From Halicephalobus mephisto (Eukaryota > Nematoda > Chromadorea > Rhabditida > Panagrolaimidae), in contig SWDT01000180.1 in the NCBI GenBank assembly GCA_009193035.1, positions 1-64,000 of the forward strand: a stretch of 64,000 nucleotides of DNA. Reading direction: 5' to 3'. A model generated the notes under the pieces. That model was not told where the DNA came from. It searched no databases and saw only the letters and a list, made by a program, of their open reading frames with translations. The translations under genes and the position numbers were made by a program. Each line of letters starts with the position of its first letter. Positions within the stretch are counted from its first letter, which is position 1. Of the stretch, positions 33,526 through 43,669 are shown piece after piece.

Positions 33526-35095
33526 GTTACACAAAATTTTAATTTGATTTTGATGTTGATCAATTTATAGACTTCGGCACAAAAAACCTATTACTTACTG
33601 ACACGCGCATCGGACATCGTTTACAGTCCTCAATCATCCTGTTCCCGACATGTCCGAAAATTAAATATGACTGTCCCGGTTAAGTTGACGTTAAAGTCCG
33701 TCATCAATCATTTTATACGGACTGGGATTTGCCAAAATAGAATTTTAACTTTCAGATGATCGAGTTTAATATTTCTTACATTTTTTTTATTGTACTTTTA
33801 AAAATAACAAAAAAAACATGTTTAACATGGCAATCGGACCCGTTTTGACAAGTGCATAGAAACACTGTTCCTCTGAGACCCTTCCTGGAGCCTGGCACAT
33901 CATCAGTCAAAACATCAAGCTCTCTCTCCCAAGAGCAGTCCTCAGCGATTTAAACTTCTTAAAACAAAAGATAATTTCCTGAAAAATTAGTATTTTAAAA
34001 ACTAAAAACAAGAAAATTTAAAGTCAATTTTAACACGAAATTTTTAATTTTTATAAAAACAAAAAATTTAAACTTTATAAAAACAAAGAAAAATTTAATT
34101 GTTAAATAATCCTAAAAAGTCCAGAAAATCACTATTTTAATAACTAAAAATAGAGATTTTTTAATTTTTATAAAAAAAGAAAAATTAAACTTTATAAAAA
34201 CAAAGAAAATTAATTTTAAATAATCCTAAAAAGTCCAGAAAATCACTATTTTAATAACTAAAAAGAGAAATTTTTTAATTTATATAAAAATAGAAAAATT
34301 AAACTTTATAAAAACAAAAAAATTAATTTCAAATAACCCTAAAAAGTCCAGAAAATCACTATTTTAATAACTAAAAATAGAAATTTTTTAATTTTTATAA
34401 AAATAGAAAAAATTTGAACAACTTCTAAAAATATAAAATTCTAATTTAATAAATAAAAAATTTCCAAAAATGGTCTCGAAAAGAATTTTCGAAAATTTTA
34501 AAATTCAGAAAATTTCCAATTTTTATTTAATTTTAATTTTTATGAAATTTTTTAAATTTTTTATTTTTTATTTGATTTTTAAAAATTTTTTACAAAAGAA
34601 ATTTTTAACCACCACTTGACCTTTGAAAATAGTTTATATATGAAAAAAATTTTTCTTATGTTATTGAAATGAATTTATCTGAATGATTTTTTAAATTTTT
34701 TTATTGTAATTTTTAAATTTAAATTTTCTTTATTTTTCTATTTTTTATTTTAATTTTTTATTGTAATTTTTAAATTTCAATTTTCTACTTTTTTATTTAA
34801 ATTTTTAAATTTTTTTATTATAATTTTCTTTATTTTCTTTATTTTCCTACTTTTTCTATTTTCTATTTTAATTTTTCTATTTTTTCTATTTTCTATTTTC
34901 TACTTTTTCTATTTTCTATTTTCTACTTTTTCTATTTTCTACTTTCCTACTTTCCTACTTTTTCTATTTTCTACTTTTCTATTTTAATTTTTCTATTTTT
35001 TCTATTTCCTACTTTTCTATTTTAATTTTTCTATTTCCTACTTTTTCTATTTTCTACTTTTCTACTTTTTCTATTTTTTCTATTTTGCGCAACTT
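33526..35095. other. Non-coding stretch before the MGRN1-like gene
   Basis: 33580-33960 is of balanced composition without a defensible exon; it includes nested inverted repeats (GTTTTGAC...GTCAAAAC enclosing GTGC...GCAC, about 33853-33915). 33970-34420 has three tandem units containing CCTAAAAAGTCCAGAAAATC. 34730-35085 is a TTTTCTATTTTCTAC pyrimidine microsatellite. Confidence 0.5.
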
Positions 35096-35175
35096 GGCTA
35101 TTACTGACCAGCAAAGTCGGAATGTGGAGTGTTCGGCGGTCGATCGCATTCGGCTGCGAGTCTTCATTTTCCTCG

Positions 35176-35400
35176 CTTTGTGCGTTTTCATATATGGGTG
35201 AAATTCAGAACCGATTCAATTTGTGCGTTTTCATATATCTGAAGAGTCTTAAGTGCTTCGATTTGTGCGTTTTGATATATGGGTGAATATCAAAAGTGAC
35301 GTGTTTTGTGCGTTTTCATATATGGACGAATTTTAAAAGTGTTTCGATTTGTGCGTTTTCGCATACGAGATAAGTCTCAAAAGTGTCGCTCCTCGTGCGC
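35176..35400 (+). repeat. Promoter-proximal tandem units upstream of the MGRN1-like gene
   Basis: Five copies, about 45-55 bp apart, of a block reading TTTGTGCGTTTTCATATATG with a following GAATTTCAAAAGTG, lying 175-400 bp before the start codon. Possible cis-regulatory array. Confidence 0.8.
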
Positions 35401-35574
35401 AATTAAGCCGTACTCAAAAACGACTGATTTTTTCGGTTATTGGATTTCGCGAATTTTAAAACGTGAAAATTCAAAAATTATTTTTTAAAATATTTGGTAA
35501 TTTCAGACATTAATCCCGACTCACGTTCTGGAGAGTCGATGCCGAGCTGAAGTTAATGATTGGATGATTCAGCG

Positions 35575-37858
35575 ATGGGAATTGTCGCTTCGTGCGTCGC
35601 TAGGGTCTTGCCATCGGGATTCCGTGGATCCGGAGTCCAATCAGGAGATCCGACGATTCCATCTAGCGGTCACAACGACATTGAGGAAGGCAACAATGTA
35701 ATCCAAAGAGCAAACAATGGTGACTTTTATAAATGTAATTTTTATATAAAATTAATTCTTTTAGGGATGTACTTTGGGACTCATTTTCTGATGGGAGGCG
35801 AACGATTCGACATCCCGAAACCGGATACTTTTTTGTTCGGGGATAATTCTGATCTCGAGCTCATGGGAACTAAACCTGTCGATGTATGTTTTTAAAATTT
35901 AAATAAGCAGTGCGGTTTTGATTATTTCTGTGGTTTTTAGGTAAATATTAATAGTTTCATATATGGGAATTAACCCTGATAAGTAGGTAGAGGGTTTTAG
36001 ATAATACATGTTTTAATTCAGAACGTTCTGGACCTATTTAGATAACACAGCTTAGATAGGTTGAATACGAAACCGCTGTCGCCAAAAATCGGGATTTTAG
36101 GCTACTTTTGGATTTTAAAATCTTCTAGAAATTCGTGTCAGCATCATTTCGTAAAAATTCATATATAATTTTCCTAACATCAATAATTCTAAAATTCTAT
36201 ATGATCACGAAATGACTGCCACGTAGAACCAAAATTTTAGGTTACATTCAGTTTCTAAAACCTAAAAAATCACGTTGAGACAAATTCCTAAAAAAGTTCA
36301 TATATAATTTCCCTAACATATCAGTAATCCTGAAATTCTATATGATCACGAAATCACTGCCATATAGAACCAAAATTTTAGGCTACTTTGAATTCGGAAA
36401 ATTTTTGTTCATACGATTTCTAAAAACAATTGATATATTTTAAATTAAAAAATTTCAGTATCCTTACCATGTTCGTGGACTTTCGCATCCCTTCAAAGTC
36501 CTCAATGCCTTGATCAACGTCCGTCGAGATTCTGTGAAATTCGTGAAAGTCGATTCAGAAGAGGAATCTTGTTACAGATTAGAATTCATATTTGACGCTG
36601 ATGCGGATTGTTATGTACAAATTCACTTTCTTGCCAAGGAATTTGTCGAAGAAAACAAAATTAAGTAAGTTTTCTACTTTTTAAATATTCATATATCAAT
36701 AATTCTCGTTTTCAGCTTCGTTAGCAAAGGAAAACATGAGTCTTCAGACAGGGTATCTTTCGCCATGGGGGCAGAGCAGGTTTTCGATCAATATCTTTTT
36801 TATCCCGAACGATATAACTTCCCTGTAAATAGTGATTAATAATTAATTAATATATGTATTATTTTAGTTTCATTATGAAGGAGGAAATTTTTTTCCTATA
36901 GTTATTGAAGTCAGATCAACGCCGAATTCGACGAGAATACCGACTCAAGTACAAGCCACTTTCTGCAGTATTGAGAAATCAAACGATCAAACAGCAGCTT
37001 ATATTTTGAAACCTTTAAAACAAAAATTAATTGTGGATGGAGTGACGTATTTGATGCAGGAAATATATGGAATTGAAAACAAAGAAAAATCAAGCAGAAT
37101 AATAGACGACAACAGCGCTGAATGCATCGTTTGCATGGGAAATCCGAGAGATACGGTCATTTTGCCATGTAGACATTTATGTATTTGTTGTGGATGTGCT
37201 GAAGCTCTAAGATTTAGAGTAAGAAAAAATCAAAAAAAAATAATTTAAAAATAATTTTTAGTTACAAAATTGTCCAATTTGTCGATCACCATTTAAAGCA
37301 CTTTTTCGATTTTCTCCTTCTAATCCAGATGGTTTACCAAATCAACCATCGAGAATAACCCTCGTTGAAGCCTTGAATGGTGGTGGATCGACAATGAATG
37401 AATCAACTCAATCCGATTTGAAGGATGTTACTCTGGATCCTGTGAATCACTCAATCAAAAATAAAAATAAAAAAAATCGTGCTGCAAAGGTTTTTAATTT
37501 TTTAAAATTTAAAATAAAAATATTTTTAGGTATTAAATAAACAAAATTCAACACCTGATTCTAACGTGGTTGAAATAGAAATGCAACCGATGAATTCAGA
37601 AAATAATGAAGTAAGATTTTTGTTTCCCATGGTTACGAATTAAAAATAATTTTATATTTTTAGATTTTAAATAATTCTTGTATTGAAACAAAAAATGTTA
37701 AAAAAAATGCAGAAAAATTACAACTTTTGCCAAATAATCGTGCCAATGTTGTTCGAACTGCAAGTGACGTCACAGATAACTTAAGACAAAATTCGACAGA
37801 AATCCAGGATGTCAATATGGCTGTGAATTATAGGCCTCAAAGTAAATCTGTTTCATAG
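35575..37858 (+). CDS. MGRN1: Mahogunin-type RING E3 ubiquitin ligase (MGRN1/RNF157 family), 8 exons
   Basis: E3 ubiquitin ligase; animal MGRN1 ubiquitinates TSG101 and affects endosomal and GPCR trafficking. Exons: 35575-35719, 35765-35883, 36459-36664, 36716-36824, 36868-37218, 37262-37489, 37530-37610, 37664-37858; 477 residues, in phase throughout. Visible: N-terminal MGIVASC (possible Gly2 myristoylation), the family block GMYFGTHFLMGGERFD and YLFYPERYNF, KPLKQKLIVDGVTYLMQEIY, then the C3HC4 RING (CIVC...CRHLCICCGC...CPIC, about residues 280-320), and downstream LVEALNG as in MGRN1. The Ser/Asn-rich C-terminus is shorter than in vertebrates. A TTTCAG acceptor lies 68 bases before the ATG. 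I chose this ATG because it gives the MG start typical of the family; an upstream ATG (35539) is followed at once by a stop. Confidence 0.93.
35884..36458 (+). repeat. MGRN1-like intron 2 with three sense-oriented intron repeats
   Basis: Copies near 36060-36175, 36195-36315 and 36340-36440. Each reads CACGAAAT.ACTGCCA, then AACCAAAATTTTAGG.TAC, then a GTTGAGACAAATTCCTAAAA-like block. This is the same order and sense as the AACS intron repeats, which lie on the other strand. Confidence 0.8.
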
Positions 37859-38337
37859 ACCTCAATAGAAATTTCCAACGGGTCTGTCAATTATTGATTC
37901 GTTTTTAAATTTTTAAATTTTTTAAAAAATTTTTAATTTTTTTAAAAAATTTTTATTTTTTTTTTGGGATATGTTTTGGTGCATTTTTTGGAATGTTTTT
38001 TTTTCACTTACTGTATGGTATTTTACGTGCATTTATCTGCATAATTTGTACAATTTTTGAAAATAGTATTTAATTTATAAATTTCGGAAATTTGATGGTG
38101 AAATGCCATACGATATCGATTGATCTATTTTTACGTGATTTGGAAAAGGATATGTGACCTAGTTTGACGACCTCTTGAAATTTGTCAATCTTGTGAAACT
38201 TGAAGTTTTTATTTTTTTTATTTTTTTCTATTTTAAAAATTTATTTTTAATAAGATTTTTAATATTTAGAAATATGCTAACATTTTAGGCCATGTAATTT
38301 ACGTAAAACGAGGTATATGGTAGAAATAATACGAAAA

Positions 38338-38343
38338 AATAAA
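38338..38343 (+). terminator. Polyadenylation signal of the MGRN1-like gene
   Basis: AATAAA 480 bases after the stop; the intervening 37859-38337 is a plausible AT-rich 3' UTR with nothing else visible. Confidence 0.45.
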
Positions 38344-38449
38344 GAGTTTTAAAAATAGGACAATTGATGGTTGGAAGTTTTTTCAACTTACAGTATACTT
38401 GGTGATTGGGAGTCGGGAAATTTGTCTTCGGGATCGCGATTTCTGAATT

Positions 38450-38815
38450 GGGTGATTTTGTTTAAAAAACTCCTGATCAGAACTGTCAAATTCGAACTTT
38501 TTGGACCGAACTCAGAGTCGAATTTGGACCATGAAGTTCGAAAATTAAGGAATCCTAATTTGGACTAGATTGTTAAGTTTGAAAATTGAGGAATCTTAAT
38601 TTGGACCAGATTGTTAAGTTCGAAAATTGAGGAATCCTAATTTGGACCATGAAGTTCGAAAATTAATAAATCCTAATTTAAACTAGATTGTATAAGCTCG
38701 GGAGATTCGGATTCTGAATACCTCGAGTTGAAGTCGATTCTTTCGCTTCCTGAATTCGAATTAGTCCAAAACCGACTCCAAGTTCAGTTCGGAAATCGAC
38801 ATCTCTGGTCCTGAT
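38450..38815. repeat. Tandem GTTCGAAAATTGAGGAATCC units
   Basis: About four units of 55 bp between the MGRN1-like and TXNDC12-like genes, flanked by AGTTCGGAAATCGAC-type sequence also seen near 15660-15960, 20400-20470 and 21170. 38820-39270 is AT-rich with a weak intron-repeat-like copy (38860-39000). Confidence 0.75.
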
Positions 38816-39263
38816 TCAATAATGATTTTTAATTTTTTTGGGTAAATAGAGGATTTTTTTTGTCCCATATGGCTTTAATCTAGAGGGTCCTAGATCTGCC
38901 TAAAAACGTGTTTTTGGAATATTTCGAAATCGAAATTATCAAATAAGTTAAATTTCCAAAAATTCGCGTCAGGACAATTTTATAATAAAATTCATAATTT
39001 TTGTGAAAATATAAATAATAAAATTAAATTTTTTAAAATTTTCAAATTCTCGCGAAAAATAAAAAAAATTAAAAATAAAAAAATAAATTTGATATTTTAA
39101 AATAAAATAATTTTTTTTCTTAATTTTTAAATTTTCAAATTTCTGTGAAAAGTGAAAAAAATTTTAAAAATCTATTTTTTAATAAAATTCCATTTTTATT
39201 AATTTCCAAAAATTCGTGTCGAGATAATTTTTCAGTAAAATTCATTTTTTAAATTATTATAAT

Positions 39264-39269
39264 TTTTAG
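39264..39269 (+). promoter_or_regulatory. Candidate trans-splice acceptor of the TXNDC12-like gene
   Basis: TTTTAG ends 5 bases before the ATG, with no upstream donor exon evident. Confidence 0.45.
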
Positions 39270-39274
39270 GCATA

Positions 39275-41958
39275 ATGAAAAAAATTTATTTTTTTTTATT
39301 GACAGTATTCATCACAGTTCTTGCAAAAGAAGAAAATCCTCTTGCTCACGGTTTCGGAGACGACATTGAATGGGCTAATTGGGAAAATGCCCTGGAATTA
39401 GCAAAAGAACAAAATAAACCTATTTTTTTATTAATTCACAAAACATGGTGTGGAGCTTGTAGTAAGTTTTATTTTATATTTTTTTAATTTAAAAATTTCA
39501 TATTTAAATTTCTTAGTTTTTTAATTCCTAAATTTTATATTTCTTTAAATTTTAAAAAATTTTATAAATTTTTGATTTTTTAAATTTTTTGATTTTTAAA
39601 AATTTTTAAATTTTCAGAAGCTTTAAAGAAGAATCTTAAAGATTCTAAAAAAAGACCACGGTTCGTCGAGCTTAGTAAAAAATTCATCATGGTTAATCTT
39701 GAAGACGACGATGAACCCGATGATGAAAGATATGCTCCTGATGGTGCTTATATTCCTCGTCTTTTCTTCTTGGGTAAGATTTTTGGGATTTTATTGTTTA
39801 AAAAATAGAAAAGTAGAAAAATATTAAAATTATACTTTTTTACTAACAATTCTACCTTAAGTTGAATTAATAGATACCGTATTTGCTCTATTTGTGGCAT
39901 ATCGCTATTTGTGGCACATCTCTATTTGTGGCACATCTCTATTTGTGGCACATCTCTATTTGTGGCATATCTCTATTTGTGGCACATCTCTATTTGTGGC
40001 ATATCTCTAATTGTGGCACATCCTGAAGGTTTGAATGAAAGAAAGCTGATATGTGCAACAATAAAGTTAGATAACATACAAGTTCCTGATAGATCGATCG
40101 AAAAATAGTGGCACATGTGCCACAAATAGGGCAAATACGGTAACTAAGGAAGCCTCTGGGCATGTCGTGGTCCTTCAGATCGAAGATATTTAAACTTGAA
40201 ATTTTTTATAATTTAATTTTTAATATTGTCAAAGTTCGATTTCGAGGTCTGTAAGGTAGTTGACATCAAAGTGAAATTAAATTTTTTGTAAGAATTTAAT
40301 AGACCAGCTTTTTGGAATGTTGCGCGCAAGCTGCGAATTTTAATATAATATCAACCGATCTGCTGAAATGTTGCGCGCAATCTGCAGAATTTAATTTGAT
40401 TTTGACGCCGACCTGCCTAACCATTGCACGCAATCTGCAGGATTTAATTATGATTTTAGTTTTAATTTCGATATCGATAGACTCGCGTAAACGTTGCGTG
40501 CAAACTGCGAATTTTACTTCATTATCGATCGATCTGCTAAAATGTTGCGTGCAATCTGCAGAATTTAATTTTGATTTTGATATCGATTGATCTGTCTGAA
40601 TATTGTGTGCGAACTTCATATTACATTTTGGTTTCGAAATTTCCACAAATGTAAACATAAATATTGATCGATCTAAATATTGCGCACAACCTGCAGAATT
40701 TACTTTGATTTAATTCTAACTGATCTTTCAAAATGTTACAAATAATATGCAAATTTTGACTTTAATGTTGACTAAGTTGCCAGAATGTTACAAGTAATAT
40801 GCGAATTTTGACTTCAATGTTGACTAAGTTGACAGAATGTTGCGCGCAAACTGCGAATTTTGACTTCAATATCAACTGAGCTGCCAGAATGTTGCGCGCA
40901 AACTGCAAATTTTGACTTCAATGTTGACTAAGTTGACAGAATGTTACAAGTAATATGCAAATTTTGATTTTGATTTTGATCTCAGCATAGATTTTTATTT
41001 TTTTTCAATATTTATGATCTTTGTAAAAATTAAAATCTTAACTTATCAAAAAGTTAAAAGCAATAATTTCCAATGATTTTTTTGGAATGTGTCAATGGAT
41101 CAAACATGAAAGGAGTGGTAAGCGTGGTTCTTGTAATCGAAAGTAAACAGAATTTCAGTTGAAAAGTGTTTGTATCTTCATTTAGCGAAGTTTTCTTCGA
41201 TAAGGAAGTTCCGTTTTCAGAAAACTTTTAATTTCTAGATTTTTATTGAATAAAAAATTTAAATTTTATTAAATAAAAGAATTTAAATGTTTTTAAATTT
41301 GAATTTTATTAAATAAAAATTTATGTTTTTAAATTTAAATTAAAAAAATTTTTGTTTTTTTAATTTTATCGAATAAAAATTCTAATTTTTGTTTTCAGAC
41401 AAAAGCGGTGATCCATTGGCTGTCGATAACAAGAAAAACTATCCAAATAACGCTTATTATTTCCCACAAATTAGTGACGTCATCAAAGCCATGGAGAAAG
41501 GTTTGAAGGAATTCAGCGGTGAAGTAAAATCCGAAAAGGAAGAATCCAAATCCGAAAAGAAAAAAGACGAAAAAAAGAGAAAATCCGACGAAGAAAGTGA
41601 AGAAAGCGAAGAAAGTGAAAAAAGTGAAGAAAGCGAAAAAAGTGAAGAAAGTGAAGAAGAAAAGAAGGAGAAAAAAGATAAAAAAAAAGAACACAAAAAA
41701 GATTCTGAAAAGAAGGAGAAAAAAGAAGAAAAAAAGAAATCCGATAAGGATAAGAAGAAAGACGAAAAGGAGAAGAAGAAAGACGATAAGGATAAGAAAT
41801 CCGATAAGGATAAAAAGAAAGATGAAAAGAAATCCGACAAAGAGAAGAAATCTGATAAAGATAAGAAATCGGACAAGGATAAGAAATCCGACAAGGATAA
41901 GAAATCCGACAAGGATAAGAAGAAAGACGAAAAGAAATCCAAAAAAGAAGAACTCTAG
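39275..41958 (+). CDS. TXNDC12: ER thioredoxin-domain protein, TXNDC12/ERp18 type, with long charged tail
   Basis: Oxidoreductase of the ER lumen that forms or isomerises disulfides. Exons 39275-39461, 39618-39773 and 41399-41958; 300 residues, against 172 in human TXNDC12. Signal peptide 1-18 (KKIYFFLLTVFITVLA); family opening HGFGDDIEW; active site HKTWCGAC with the CxxC at Cys59-Cys62 as in TXNDC12; FIMVNLEDDDEPDDE; and YIPRLFFL with the cis-Pro. After the fold (about residue 157) comes about 140 residues composed almost only of Lys, Glu, Asp and Ser, first SEESEE-like, then KSDKDK repeats. It ends in KEEL, a plausible KDEL-type retrieval signal, so the tail is inserted before the sorting signal. 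The tail DNA is itself a tandem repeat; long open frames on its other strand and frames are by-products. Intron 2 (1.6 kb) holds a MITE and a minisatellite. Confidence 0.92.
39875..40142. mobile_element. MITE-like element type 2, TA-flanked, with internal ~20 bp tandem array
   Basis: The termini ACCGTATTTGCTCTATTTGT and its inverted counterpart (ATAGGGCAAATACGGT at the right end) are flanked by TA on both sides, as for Tc1/mariner-type insertions. The left half contains eight direct copies of CTCTATTTGTGGCA[CT]AT, an expansion of the terminal repeat itself. Located in TXNDC12-like intron 2. Confidence 0.85.
40300..40985 (+). repeat. Minisatellite of the TTGCGCGCAA family, array 2
   Basis: About 12 units of 55-65 bp (GAATGTTGCGCGCAA[AT]CTGC, then GAATTT and a GATTTTGATATCGA-like spacer) fill the rest of TXNDC12-like intron 2. 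One spacer (40620-40660) carries a TTTCGAAATTTCCACAAATG segment that recurs in the other arrays. Confidence 0.9.
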
Positions 41959-42174
41959 ATTGCCATACGGTACTGTGGAATCTGATGAACTGTGATTTTT
42001 TTAGAGTATGTAATTTATTATTTTGTATTTTGTTTTATGATAAAAATTAAATTTTATTTTTTCATCGAGAATACAAATGAATTTTTTAAAATGCAATTTT
42101 AAAATAAAAATGTCAGGAATCACCAGAAGGCCTGGAACCCGTGAGGAAGTGGAAGATCGAGGGCACTGTTACAG

Positions 42175-42750
42175 TACACACAAAAAAGGATACACCAAAA
42201 CAGTTCTAATTTATCAGATATATTAAATACAATACATCGGTGTCAACTCAATCTGTTGATACATTGGATGTAACATATCTAATAGATTAGAATCGTTTTA
42301 ACGCATCGATATTGCACTTAATATATCGATGCATTGAATATAATGTAAGTTACACATCAGAACAGTTTTAATGTATCGATATATTAAATACAATACTTCG
42401 ATACTACACTTAATGTACCTATACATTAGATATAATGCATCTCATATATCAAAGTAGTTTTAATATGTCTGATACATTGGATATAATGTATCTTATATAT
42501 CAAAGTAGTTTTAATATATCTGATGCATTGGATATAATGTATCTGACACATCAGAACAGTTTTAATGTATCGATATATTAAATACAATACTTCGATACTA
42601 CACTTAATGTACCTATACATTAGATATAATGCATCTCATATATCAAAGTAGTTTTAATATATCTGATACATTGGATATAATGTAAGTTACACATCAGAAT
42701 AGTTTTAATGCATCCATACATTATACACCATGTACCATTTTTTGTGTGTA
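42175..42750. mobile_element. MITE-like element type 3, TA-flanked, with satellite-like interior
   Basis: The ends CACACAAAAAAGGATACA and (inverted) TGTACCATTTTTTGTGTG are bordered by TA. The 520 bp interior is a tandem array of units with CATCAGAACAGTTTTAATG, ATATATTAAATACAATACTT and GATACATTGGATATAATGTA; the longest exact recurrence is about 150 bp (42356-42470 and 42547-42660). No open frame. Confidence 0.8.
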
Positions 42751-43435
42751 ATTAGGGAGTAATTGCCAAGATATTTTCAAAGTAGTCTTTGGAATTTGAT
42801 ATAATTTCTTTTGTAATTTATCCAATATATTCAGAATCCATGTTCAATTTTTGCTAAACATGTCTAAAAAGAGAAAATCTAAAAATAAAAAAATTCAACC
42901 GAATTATTTCCAGATAATTTTTTAATCAATTTTAATAATTATTTTTAATTGGATTTAATTTTTTCGAACAAGAAAATAGAAAAAAAATTTTTTTTTAATT
43001 TTAAAATCAAAAAAATTTAACGAAATTTTTTAGTTTTTATTTTAATTAAATTAATTTTAATAATTCCTTTTTTATTAAATATATTTTTTAAATTATTATA
43101 ACTATCCAATTTTTTAAAATAAAAAATTCGGATTTACGAATATTTTAGATTATCCCATTTCCGGAGGCAGTTTGGCAAAATTGGATTGGAGATTCTGAAC
43201 GTAATCTTTAAAACTTTGATAAATGGATAATTTCGAAAGACTACTAAGAATAAAGTATTTTTTAGCTGTACGACGGTTGCTCCCCTGCGGCATTTCTCAA
43301 AATTCCGCAAGATTCATCTTACTTCTTTTGATTTCATATTAATTTTTTATATTTAAAGTAACTTAACATACCAGTTAAGTAACAAAAAAATTAAAAAAGA
43401 AAAAATTTCGAAATCGGTGAAAATTTAAAAAGAAC

Positions 43436-43650
43436 AAAGTTCTTCAGGGGAGGCAATATTACTAGAGATAAATTTCCTTAAGGAGGCAATATTACTAGAG
43501 GTAAATTTCCTCGGAAATATTATATTTTTAAGGAAAAATCCCTCAGGGGAGGCAATATTACTAGAGGTAAATTTCCTCAAAAATATTATATTTTTAAGGA
43601 AAAATCCCTCAGGGGAGGCAATATTACTAAAGGCAAAGTTCCTGAAGGAG
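43436..43650. repeat. Tandem GGAGGCAATATTACTAGAGG array
   Basis: Four to five copies of about 40-72 bp with AAATTTCCTC and TATTTTTAAGGAAAAATCCC, directly at the 3' end of the receptor gene, possibly in its 3' UTR. Confidence 0.85.
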
Positions 43651-43669
43651 GCAATTGTCGTACAGATTT

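Larger units (their letters stand above)
41959..43669. other. Intergenic: 3' flank, MITE and AT-rich tract
   Basis: Probable 3' UTR of the TXNDC12-like gene, the element at 42175-42750, then AT-rich DNA (42780-43430) with one balanced patch (43150-43330). It ends in a tandem array next to the receptor gene. Confidence 0.5.

Noticed and set aside
33853..33915. Hairpin with CTGAGACCC recalling lin-4/miR-125
   Set aside because: The seed differs (CTCTGAG in place of CCCTGAG), the rest of the mature sequence does not match, and the stem is interrupted.
41395..41995. Long open frames on the opposite strand and other plus frame of the TXNDC12-like tail (Phe/Ser-rich and Lys/Arg-rich)
   Set aside because: They are obligatory by-products of the GAA/AAG/GAT-rich repeat; the frame continuing the thioredoxin fold with correct splicing is the real one.
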